From assembly GCF_021483235.1 (NCBI RefSeq), contig NZ_JAKEEC010000012.1:24288-88287 (forward strand): a stretch of DNA of 64,000 nucleotides. The letters are read 5' to 3'. The translations under genes were made by a program, and so were the position numbers. The stretch comes from Arthrobacter alkaliphilus. Lineage in GTDB: Bacteria > Actinomycetota > Actinomycetes > Actinomycetales > Micrococcaceae. Every line of letters begins with the position of its first letter. Position 1 is the first letter of the stretch. The notes beneath the pieces were generated by a model, which did no database searches, was not told where the DNA came from, and saw nothing but the letters and a program-made list of their open reading frames with translations. Shown here in pieces: positions 30,051-37,728 of the stretch.

Positions 30051-32777
30051 CTACTTCTTCGCCGTGGCCTTCTTCGCCGGTGCCTTGCGGGCCGTGGTGG
30101 TGCGCTTGACCGGTCCCTTTGCACGCTTCTCGGCAAGCAGTTCGATGGCCTGTTCCCGGGTCAGCTCCTCCAGGGACGTGGCGCGCGGAACGGTGATGTT
30201 GGTGACGCCGTCGGTGATGTACGGGCCGAAACGGCCTTCCTTCACCACGATGTTCTTCTCCGAGACAGGGTCCGGACCGAACTCGGCCAGGGGCGGCACC
30301 GCGGCACGCGCACCACGCTGCTTCGGCTGGGAGTAGATCTCCAACGCCTGTTCCAGCGTGATGGTGAAAATCTCTTCCTCGGATCCGATGGACCGCGAGT
30401 CCGTGCCCTTCTTCAGGTAAGGCCCGAAGCGGCCGTTCTGCACGGTGATGGGGTTGCCTTCGGCGTCCTCGCCCAGGACACGTGGCAGGCTCATGAGTTG
30501 CAAGGCCTCATCCAGGGTGATCGTGTCAACGGACATCGACTTGAAGAGCGAGCCTGTGCGGGGCTTTGCCTTGACGGGCTTCTTCGGCGGCTTGGGCTTG
30601 CCGTTCTTGTAGTACTCCACCGGCTGGTTGGCCAGTTGCTCTTCCGTCATCTCCGGGATGATCTCAGTGACATAGGCCCCGTAGCGGCCGTTCTTGGCAA
30701 CCACGGTGTGGCCGGTGTGCGGATCCTTGCCCAGGACGCGTTCCTCGGGTGCAGCCGTTTCCATGAGCTCCACGGCCTTGGCGGCGGTGAGCTCGTCCGG
30801 TGCGAGGTCCTCGGGCACATTGGCACGCGCGGACTCCACCACTTCGCCGGTCTTGGGGTCGACAGTGGGGAGCGAGCTTTCCAGGTACGGGCCGAACTTT
30901 CCGACGCGCAGCGTGATGCCCTCGGCAATAGGCACCGAGTTGATCTCGCGTGCATCGATTTCGCCCAGGTTGTTGACGATGCTCAGCAGCCCGGGATCGG
31001 CGTCTTCACCGTAGTAGAAGTGCTTGAGCCAAGCGGCGCCGGCTTCCTGGCCGTTCGCGATCTTGTCCAGGTCGCCTTCCATGTCCGCCGTGAATTCGTA
31101 GTCCACGTAGTCGGTGAAGTGCTGCTCCAACAGGCGGATCACGGAGAAGGCGATCCAACTGGGAACCAGCGCGGACCCTTGCTTCCGGACGTAGCCGCGG
31201 TCCTGAATGGTGGAGATCGTGGACGCGTAGGTGGACGGGCGGCCGATGCCGCGCTTTTCCAGCTCCGCTGTCAGCGATGCTTCCGTGTACCGCGGCGGCG
31301 GCGAGGTCTCGTGGCCAACAGCAACGATGTCCGAAGCGGTCAGCGAATCGTCCTTGGCCACGTTGGGCAGACGCCGGGCTTCGTCGGAGTCGTCATCGCC
31401 GCGGCTCTCGTCCTTGCCTTCTTCGTAAGCAGCGAGGAAGCCAGGGAAGGTGATGACCGTACCGGAGGCCGAGAACTCGGCGTCCCGGCCATCGGCAGCC
31501 ACGGCTCCGAGCCGGATGGTGGCGGTGGAGCCCTTCGCGTCGCCCATTTGGGAGGCGATGGTGCGCTTCCAGATGAGTTCGTAGAGCCGGAACGCGTCAC
31601 CGCTCAGCTGGTTGGCCACCTGGGCCGGGGTACGGAAAGAGTCACCCGCGGGGCGGATGGCTTCGTGGGCTTCCTGTGCGTTCGCCGCCTTGTTGGCGTA
31701 GACGCGGGGAGACTGCGGCACGTACTCGGGACCGTACAGCTCGGCGGCCTGGCGGCGGGCCGCCGAGACTGCCTCGTCGCTCAACGCGGACGAGTCCGTA
31801 CGCATATAGGTGATGTAGCCGTTCTCATACAGGCGCTGGGCGATCTGCATGGTGCTCTTGGAGGAGAAGCGCAGCTTTCGGCCAGCCTCCTGCTGGAGGG
31901 TCGACGTCGTGAACGGCGCCGCCGGGCGGCGCGTGTACGGCTTGGTGTCCACCGAGCGGACGCGGAAGTCCGAGTTCTCCAGCCCGGCTGCCAACGACGT
32001 CGCCAGTTCCTCGTTGAGGTGCACCGCGTTCGCAGAGATGAGGACGCCGTCGTCGTTGAAGTCACGGCCGCTGGCCACCTTCGCCCCGTCAACGGCGGCA
32101 AGCTTCGCTTTGAAGGTCGCGGAGCCCGTACCGAACTGGCCGGTCAGGTCCCAATACGACGCGGCCTTGAACGCCATCCGTTCGCGTTCACGGTCCACCA
32201 CCATGCGGGTGACAACCGACTGAACACGGCCTGCCGACAGGCCGCGGGCAACCTTGCGCCACAGGACCGGGGAGATTTCGTAACCGTACAGGCGGTCAAG
32301 GATGCGGCGCGTTTCCTGGGCGTCCACGAGCGCGCTGTCGACGTCGCGCAGGTTGTCCATAGCGCGGTGGATGGCTTCCTTGGTGATTTCACCGAAGGTC
32401 ATCCGGTAGACGGGAACCTTGGGCTTCAGGACCTCCAAAAGGTGCCACGCGATGGCCTCGCCCTCGCGGTCCCCATCGGTTGCGAGATAGAGCGCGTCGG
32501 CGTCTTTCAGCTGGGCCTTGAGTTCGGCGACCTTTTTCTTCTTGTCCGGAGACACCACGTAATACGGTTTGAAGTCGTGTTCGATGTCGACGGCGAACTT
32601 GCCAACCGAGGTCTTCTTTAGTTCTGCAGGGAGGTCCGAGGGCTGCGGCAGGTCGCGGATGTGGCCGATCGAGGCCTCGACAATGAAGCCCTCGCCCAGG
32701 TACTTGGCGATGGTCTTGCTCTTGGCCGGAGACTCCACGATCACGAGTTTCTTGCCGGTTTTTGCCTTGCTGGGCAC
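30051..32777 (-). CDS. topA: DNA topoisomerase I (type IA)
   Basis: TopA relaxes negative supercoils by transient cleavage of one strand. The 908-residue protein opens with the TOPRIM domain (LVIVESPAKSKTIAKYLG, residues 11-28; LATDGDREGEAIAWHL, about 97-112). The active-site tyrosine lies in GYITYMRTDSSAL near residue 322. The C-terminal third has several repeats of the NGRFGPYL type without zinc-binding cysteines, as in other actinobacteria. The last 30 residues are a Lys/Ala tail typical of actinobacterial TopA. GTG start with aggag 3 nt upstream. Confidence 0.96.
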   Translation of the reverse strand: MPSKAKTGKKLVIVESPAKSKTIAKYLGEGFIVEASIGHIRDLPQPSDLPAELKKTSVGKFAVDIEHDFKPYYVVSPDKKKKVAELKAQLKDADALYLATDGDREGEAIAWHLLEVLKPKVPVYRMTFGEITKEAIHRAMDNLRDVDSALVDAQETRRILDRLYGYEISPVLWRKVARGLSAGRVQSVVTRMVVDRERERMAFKAASYWDLTGQFGTGSATFKAKLAAVDGAKVASGRDFNDDGVLISANAVHLNEELATSLAAGLENSDFRVRSVDTKPYTRRPAAPFTTSTLQQEAGRKLRFSSKSTMQIAQRLYENGYITYMRTDSSALSDEAVSAARRQAAELYGPEYVPQSPRVYANKAANAQEAHEAIRPAGDSFRTPAQVANQLSGDAFRLYELIWKRTIASQMGDAKGSTATIRLGAVAADGRDAEFSASGTVITFPGFLAAYEEGKDESRGDDDSDEARRLPNVAKDDSLTASDIVAVGHETSPPPRYTEASLTAELEKRGIGRPSTYASTISTIQDRGYVRKQGSALVPSWIAFSVIRLLEQHFTDYVDYEFTADMEGDLDKIANGQEAGAAWLKHFYYGEDADPGLLSIVNNLGEIDAREINSVPIAEGITLRVGKFGPYLESSLPTVDPKTGEVVESARANVPEDLAPDELTAAKAVELMETAAPEERVLGKDPHTGHTVVAKNGRYGAYVTEIIPEMTEEQLANQPVEYYKNGKPKPPKKPVKAKPRTGSLFKSMSVDTITLDEALQLMSLPRVLGEDAEGNPITVQNGRFGPYLKKGTDSRSIGSEEEIFTITLEQALEIYSQPKQRGARAAVPPLAEFGPDPVSEKNIVVKEGRFGPYITDGVTNITVPRATSLEELTREQAIELLAEKRAKGPVKRTTTARKAPAKKATAKK

Positions 32778-32918
32778 GGTTCTCCTACAGAAAATGAATT
32801 GCTTGGGCTCGTGCCCATATTGGCCTAGTTCACCATATTTTGCAGAATCGTGCGTTTGGTGGGCCCACGACGCCAGGGTTCCCTGGCCGAGCTTGCGAGG
32901 TTAGGGGGGTGGTGGGGA

Positions 32919-33560
32919 TCAGCCTGCGGACGGCGTCCGGTCGTCCGGAATCATCGACCACATCGTAGCTATTCGCACCGCTCCTTCGGGAATCCGGGTG
33001 GGATCTTCGAGCTCATATGACCGGATGAGCTCCTGGAATTTCGCCTTGAGCTCCGCGCGCTGGTCCGGGGTCAAGTACAGCAGGTCGCTGGACAGCACCA
33101 TGGCGGCTGCCTCGTTGGCGGCCTCTCCGCGCTGGCGCCGCTCACCGCGGGCACGGGTGAAAGCGGTGGCCCGGCGTCGGAAAGCGTCCAGTTCGAGTTC
33201 GACGACGGCGATCTCCGGGCTCGGTGCGTTGCCGCCGGATTTGATGGTGAAGTCCGAACCTGCCGCCTTCCAACGGCGTTCGCGTGCGTCACCCGCGTTG
33301 TCCGCGGCAGTCACGATCCCCCATTTCTGGAGGGCCCTCAAGTGGTAGCTCATGGCGCTCGGCGTGAGTCCGGTCTGTGCAGCGAGCTCCGTGGCCGTGC
33401 GGCTCAGTTGCGTGGAATACAGTTCCGTGATGACCTCAAGCCGGGCGGCGTGCGCAAGCGCGCGGATCGCTTTGGGGTCGGTGATCTCCACCGTCTTGCC
33501 GGGCCGTTTCCGGCGTTTCGGGGATGCCGGGCCGGCCGATACCCCATTGTCTTCATTCAC
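32919..33560 (-). CDS. ArsR-type winged-helix regulator
   Basis: This 213-residue protein has a winged-helix domain at about residues 28-95 (ITDPKAIRALAHAARLEVITELYSTQLSRTATELAAQTGLTPSAMSYHL). A long C-terminal domain rich in Arg and Glu follows, with DLLYLTPDQRAELKAKFQELI, as in PadR/ArsR-like regulators that sense small molecules. No ligand can be inferred. The GTG start has TAAACT 6 nt upstream and no Shine-Dalgarno sequence. It lies between the topA and methyltransferase genes, all on the minus strand. Confidence 0.85.
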   Translation of the reverse strand: MNEDNGVSAGPASPKRRKRPGKTVEITDPKAIRALAHAARLEVITELYSTQLSRTATELAAQTGLTPSAMSYHLRALQKWGIVTAADNAGDARERRWKAAGSDFTIKSGGNAPSPEIAVVELELDAFRRRATAFTRARGERRQRGEAANEAAAMVLSSDLLYLTPDQRAELKAKFQELIRSYELEDPTRIPEGAVRIATMWSMIPDDRTPSAG

Positions 33561-33566
33561 CGGAAC

Positions 33567-33572
33567 AGTTTA
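33567..33572 (-). promoter_or_regulatory. -10 element of a probable leaderless promoter (ArsR-type gene)
   Basis: On the minus strand this reads TAAACT, 6 nt before the GTG at 33560. Confidence 0.5.
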
Positions 33573-33609
33573 GCCGCCGGTTCCGCCGCACTAGTCCTAT
33601 GCGGCAGTC

Positions 33610-35283
33610 CTATGCCGCGGGAAGCAGGAAGCCGTCGCGGACCAGGTTCGCGACGTCGGAGAGCAACCCTGCGCGGAAAGCGTCGTCGTCGAAGTCGTCC
33701 CCTCCACCCAGCAGTGCGGCCAAGGCGCCGATCAGCTGGCGGACCGACAACTCGCCGTCACATGCCGACACGAAGCCAGCCAGCTCGGTGCTCAACAGGT
33801 TTGTCCGGCGCAGTCCCGCTCCTTGGCGCAGCAAGATGACGCCGGGGTGCTCGGCGCCGGGGCGCTGGTGCCGTTCCTCGGTGACGTCATCGGCCACCAC
33901 CAAGTGGGCGTCGGCGAGTTCGTGGGCGTCAAGCCAATCGGCGCGTTCGACGGCCGCGGCAAGGTGTGGACCGATCGGCTGCTCGATGGGGTACGTGATC
34001 TCCTCGAACCGGCTCAGGGCGGTTCCGGTACGCGGCTCCTGCGGCCGGCGCAGCCAGATCATTCCAAAGCCAATCGCCTCCACGTCGCGGGAGGCGAAAT
34101 CGTCCAGGTACGCGGCGTAGGCCTTCCTGTAGAGCTCGCGGTCACGGCCCTCGGAGGCGTCCTGCAGCCAGGTCTCCGCATACAGCTCCGGACTAACCTG
34201 TTCCCGCTGGATGAACCAGGCCTCCGTGCCGGACCCTTCCAGCCACGACGCGGGCCGATCGCTCCAGCCGCTGCCCGCGGGGATTTCCCAGTTGCCGAGC
34301 ATCTGCGCCGTGCCGCCGGGCGCGAGAAAATCGGGCAGCGTGCGGACCAGGTTGGCGACGATGTCGTCGCCCGGCAGCCCGCCGTCGCGGTATGTGAACT
34401 GATCCGAGGCATGCTCGCCGGCGTTTCGCGGGGTAATCACGAACGGTGGGTTCGATACCACCAGGTCGAAGGCTTCGCCGGCCACGGGTTCCAGCAGGGA
34501 TCCCAGCCGCAGGCTCACGCGCGACTCAAGATCGGCAGGATCAAGGCGCAGGGCCTCCGCATTGAGCAGCAGGTTGAAGCGCGTGAACGCGAGGGCGCGT
34601 TCGGAGATGTCAGTCGCGGTGACGTGCTCGCAGTGGTGCAGCAGGTGGAAGGTCTGGATTCCGCAGCCCGTGCCCAGGTCGAGGGCGCGTTTCGCGGGCC
34701 GCCGGATGGTGGTCTGGACAAGAGTGGTGGAGGCCTGTCCGATGCCCAGCACGTGGTCGTGACGGAGTACGCCCGGCTGTTGATGTGCGGCGAGGTCGCT
34801 GGCAACCCACAATTCGGCACCGCCGTTTCCGCTGCCGCCTGTTCCGGAGTCACCTTCCCAGCCGTACGGCCGCAAATCCACCTTCGCGGCCACAGCACCG
34901 TCGTCGTTCTTCACCACGAGGCCGAGCTCCACCAGGCCCTCGGTGCGCACGTGCGGCAGGGCGGCGTCGAGGTCGCGTTCAGTTTGCGGGACGGCGAGAA
35001 GCCACAAGCGCACGACGACGGCGAGCGCGGCTTTCGCGGGGTCCGTCGCCGGGTCTGCGGACGAGCCGGCCGCTTCGGTGACGATAAGCGCGGGGATGAG
35101 CTGGTCCCTGGCAAGGGCCGCCTGCGCAGACTCTCCCAGCAGTGCCGCCACTCCGTTCAGGGTGTAGCCAACGCTTCGCAGGTCGTCGCGGAGCGCCGTC
35201 AACAGCACGGGAAGGTCGCTGCGGGGTGCGTCGAGTGTGGAGGGAGCAGTCCCAAAGATGGCGGGCGTTGCGGGATCAGTCAC
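33610..35283 (-). CDS. Class I methyltransferase, PrmC-like core with extra domains
   Basis: This 557-residue protein has a SAM-dependent methyltransferase core (RALDLGTGCGIQTFHLLHH near residue 195; FDLVVSNPPFVITP near 276). The NPPF motif is typical of enzymes that methylate glutamine, adenine or guanine amino groups. An N-terminal all-alpha domain of about 150 residues (DUF7059-like) and a C-terminal winged-helix-like region of about 130 residues flank it. The substrate is unknown; rRNA or protein glutamine are candidates. TAGACT 6 nt before the GTG suggests a leaderless transcript. Confidence 0.85.
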   Translation of the reverse strand: MTDPATPAIFGTAPSTLDAPRSDLPVLLTALRDDLRSVGYTLNGVAALLGESAQAALARDQLIPALIVTEAAGSSADPATDPAKAALAVVVRLWLLAVPQTERDLDAALPHVRTEGLVELGLVVKNDDGAVAAKVDLRPYGWEGDSGTGGSGNGGAELWVASDLAAHQQPGVLRHDHVLGIGQASTTLVQTTIRRPAKRALDLGTGCGIQTFHLLHHCEHVTATDISERALAFTRFNLLLNAEALRLDPADLESRVSLRLGSLLEPVAGEAFDLVVSNPPFVITPRNAGEHASDQFTYRDGGLPGDDIVANLVRTLPDFLAPGGTAQMLGNWEIPAGSGWSDRPASWLEGSGTEAWFIQREQVSPELYAETWLQDASEGRDRELYRKAYAAYLDDFASRDVEAIGFGMIWLRRPQEPRTGTALSRFEEITYPIEQPIGPHLAAAVERADWLDAHELADAHLVVADDVTEERHQRPGAEHPGVILLRQGAGLRRTNLLSTELAGFVSACDGELSVRQLIGALAALLGGGDDFDDDAFRAGLLSDVANLVRDGFLLPAA

Positions 35284-35289
35284 TGTGCA

Positions 35290-35295
35290 AGTCTA
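35290..35295 (-). promoter_or_regulatory. -10 element of a probable leaderless promoter (methyltransferase gene)
   Basis: On the minus strand this reads TAGACT, 6 nt before the GTG at 35283. Confidence 0.5.
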
Positions 35296-35379
35296 TTGGG
35301 GCTTGCCGCTGGCCTTCGCCGTGGCACCTGCTTCCGCGGGCTTCGTAACTGCCGCTTCGTTCCCGGTTGCGGCCGGGCG

Positions 35380-35385
35380 TAGAGT
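35380..35385 (+). promoter_or_regulatory. -10 element of a probable leaderless promoter (lipoprotein gene)
   Basis: TAGAGT lies 6 nt before the ATG at 35392. It is divergent from the methyltransferase promoter about 90 bp away. Confidence 0.5.
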
Positions 35386-35391
35386 CGGACT

Positions 35392-35928
35392 ATGGCGTGG
35401 GCACGCGCCCTGAAGCTAGCAACGACGCCGCCGGCGATTCCCGCCGTCGTGCTTTGCTGTGTGCTCGCATGCGGCACATTGACGTCGTGCGAATACACCT
35501 ACGGCGACGGCCGCACGGCGTCGAGCAGTCCGACGTCGGCGGTCATCACGGATCCGGTGCTCACCCGTGACCCGGCCCTTGGACAGACCGTCACGGGCGA
35601 TGCGCTGAAGGCTTGGGCGCAGGACGTGCTTCCAGACCAGAATGGACTGTCCTTTGACAGCAGCTTCGGCGTGTTGTCCGCCGGGGAGTCACGGGCCGAA
35701 GAGACAACACAGCTTCCCGGGGGAACGTATGCAGTGACGCTGGCGTGCCGAGGCACCCGCAACGCCGAGTTCACTGTGCGGAACGGGAACGACATCCTCA
35801 TCGAGGCAATGGTCCAGTGCGGCACCACACGGGTCAAGGTCCTGCAATTGGTGACCGATGCCGTCCTGGGCATCACGGTCACCGCAAGTGCGCAAGCAAA
35901 CTTTGCGTACCGGGTGAGCCGGATCTGA
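35392..35928 (+). CDS. Small putative lipoprotein, function unknown
   Basis: This 178-residue protein has a signal peptide ending in GTLTSCEY, with the lipidated Cys near residue 33. The mature part has no recognised family; it holds two Cys (ACRGTRN and VQCGTTR) about 30 residues apart that could form a disulphide, and beta-rich segments such as GTYAVTLACRG and NAEFTVRNGNDILIEAM. It was probably exported and anchored on the outer face of the membrane. Convergent with trhO, with 9 bp between the ends. Confidence 0.75.
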   Translation: MAWARALKLATTPPAIPAVVLCCVLACGTLTSCEYTYGDGRTASSSPTSAVITDPVLTRDPALGQTVTGDALKAWAQDVLPDQNGLSFDSSFGVLSAGESRAEETTQLPGGTYAVTLACRGTRNAEFTVRNGNDILIEAMVQCGTTRVKVLQLVTDAVLGITVTASAQANFAYRVSRI

Positions 35929-35937
35929 CCACCGGTA

Positions 35938-36831
35938 CTAGGCCGCGCAGCCCTCCGGGCAACGCAGCGTTTCCGGGTTCGAGGCGCATTCGGCGCAATA
36001 CAGGGTGAGGTTGCGGCAACTCGGGTTGGAGCAGTTTTCAAATTTGTTGGTGGGCGCCTGGCAGCGGACGCATTGGCCAATGGTCTTGGCGTCGTCGCTG
36101 AATTCCATGTGCATGCGCTTGTCGAAAACGTAGAGGGAACCTTCCCACAGACCCTGGTCCTTGTAGGCCTCGCCGTAGCGGACAATCCCGCCGTCGAGCT
36201 GGTAAACCTCCTTGAAGCCGCGGTTCACCATGAGGCTCGAAAGGACCTCGCACCGGATCCCGCCGGTGCAGTACGTGACGACGGGCTGGTCTTTGAGGTC
36301 GTCGTACTTTCCCGAGTCGAGTTCCTTGATGAAGTCGTGGGTGGTGGCAACGTCGGGAACGATCGCATCCTTGAATTTGCCGATCTGGGCTTCGAAGGCG
36401 TTCCTTCCGTCGAAGAACTTCACGTCCTGCCCGGCTGCCTTCTTTTCCTCCAGAAGTGCATGGAGCTGTTCAGGTTGAAGATGGGTCCCGCCGCCGACGA
36501 CGCCGTTCTCATCCACCTTCAGTTCGCCGGGGGCCCCGAAGGACACGATCTCGTCGCGAACCTTGACGCTGAGTCTCGGGAAGTCGTCGGCTCCGCCTTC
36601 GGACCATTTGAAATCGATATTGCGGAATCCCTGGTATTCCTTGGTGGTTTTCACATACTGCTTGACGTTGTTCAGTTCCCCGCCGACCGTGGCGTTGATG
36701 CCGTCTTTGGAAATGAGGATGCGCCCGGTCAGTCCGAGCTTCTCGCACAGCGCGCGCTGCCAGAGCCGGACGGCGTCCGGGTCCGCGATCGGTGTAAAGC
36801 CATAGAAGAGCACAATTCTGTTTAAAGCCAC
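35938..36831 (-). CDS. trhO: tRNA uridine(34) hydroxylase, rhodanese family (TrhO)
   Basis: TrhO hydroxylates wobble uridine-34 of tRNAs, an early step of 5-methoxyuridine-type modification. The 297-residue protein has an N-terminal acylphosphatase-like domain ([16 protein letters not shown] near residue 40), the rhodanese active loop [18 protein letters not shown] near 182 and a C-terminal cysteine-rich region ([27 protein letters not shown]) that probably binds zinc. The GTG start (then [11 protein letters not shown]) is chosen because TACCCT lies 7 nt upstream and this is the usual N-terminus. Confidence 0.9.
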   Translation of the reverse strand: MALNRIVLFYGFTPIADPDAVRLWQRALCEKLGLTGRILISKDGINATVGGELNNVKQYVKTTKEYQGFRNIDFKWSEGGADDFPRLSVKVRDEIVSFGAPGELKVDENGVVGGGTHLQPEQLHALLEEKKAAGQDVKFFDGRNAFEAQIGKFKDAIVPDVATTHDFIKELDSGKYDDLKDQPVVTYCTGGIRCEVLSSLMVNRGFKEVYQLDGGIVRYGEAYKDQGLWEGSLYVFDKRMHMEFSDDAKTIGQCVRCQAPTNKFENCSNPSCRNLTLYCAECASNPETLRCPEGCAA

Positions 36832-36838
36832 GTATTTA

Positions 36839-36844
36839 AGGGTA
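36839..36844 (-). promoter_or_regulatory. -10 element of a probable leaderless promoter (trhO)
   Basis: On the minus strand this reads TACCCT, 7 nt before the GTG at 36831. Confidence 0.45.
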
Positions 36845-36944
36845 CTTGGTGGCCCCAAACCGACGTGTCGGGCCGCCGTTGGACCGCTCTAAGTGTTAAT
36901 GGAGCTGTTACTGGCCGCCCCTGTTGATTCCCAGACCTCTGGCA

Positions 36945-36950
36945 TAGTCT
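36945..36950 (+). promoter_or_regulatory. -10 element of a probable leaderless promoter (GNAT gene)
   Basis: TAGTCT lies 6 nt before the ATG at 36957, with no Shine-Dalgarno sequence. Confidence 0.5.
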
Positions 36951-36956
36951 CTCTAC

Positions 36957-37652
36957 ATGAGTCACGACGCCTTGGTTGAAGACATCGCTGAGCTGCTCGA
37001 AATCTGGGTGGCTGGCTGGTCTGGGTCCCGGAGCTACGAAACGCACAAGGAGGGCCGGTTCCCGGCAGCCCTGCGTGCGGACAAGACCGGCGACTGGGAA
37101 TTCTTCGCGCACGACCCGTCGGGCGCCGAATTCGCAGCGCTGGCTGCCAAGACCGCCGAGGCGGACACCCGGATCTTGACGATCCTCACGAACGACGCAG
37201 GACGCTACACGCAACTGGCTCGCCAGAACGGATTGAACGTCACCTCCGACTCCCAGACGATGATGATTGTGGACATGGGGACCCAGGACGCCGAAGATCC
37301 GTGGCTCTCCGATGACGACCTCAAGCTCACGACTTCCGAAAGCAAGGGCGTCCACTACGCCGTGGTCCATGCCGGCGAAGAGGTAGCCGCCAGCGGTCAG
37401 GTATTCGTGGTCAAGCAGACCGCGGTGTTCGACAAAATCGTCACCGAGCCCAACTACCAGCGCCGGGGACTGGGCAGCTTCATCATGAAAGCCCTCGCCG
37501 CGCAGGCGTTCCAATACGATGTCGAAAGCGGACTCCTCCTGGCTTCCTTGGACGGACAGCATCTCTATTCCCACCTCGGCTGGAAGCATGTGTGCCAGGT
37601 GCTCATGATGTCCACCAAGCCTGTCGACGAGACGGACCTGTCTGTCGCGTAG
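36957..37652 (+). CDS. GNAT family N-acetyltransferase
   Basis: This 231-residue protein has the acetyl-CoA-binding motif FDKIVTEPNYQRRGLGSFIMKALAAQA near residue 160 and the closing GLLLASLDGQHLYSHLGWKHVCQV near 195, as in GNAT enzymes. The N-terminal 90 residues are less conserved and may be a degenerate second GNAT-like fold. The substrate is unknown. It is divergent from trhO and leads toward the helicase gene, 76 bp downstream. Confidence 0.87.
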   Translation: MSHDALVEDIAELLEIWVAGWSGSRSYETHKEGRFPAALRADKTGDWEFFAHDPSGAEFAALAAKTAEADTRILTILTNDAGRYTQLARQNGLNVTSDSQTMMIVDMGTQDAEDPWLSDDDLKLTTSESKGVHYAVVHAGEEVAASGQVFVVKQTAVFDKIVTEPNYQRRGLGSFIMKALAAQAFQYDVESGLLLASLDGQHLYSHLGWKHVCQVLMMSTKPVDETDLSVA

Positions 37653-37728
37653 CGGTACTGGGCCTCCGCAGCGGGCCGCCGGCGGCTACCGGCGTCGTCG
37701 GCTTCCGGCGCGATGACAGAATGTTCAT

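Noticed and set aside
29964..32621. 885-codon open frame opposite topA
   Set aside because: It is antisense to a well-conserved topA gene. Such long shadow frames are expected at this GC content, and its protein has no recognisable motif.
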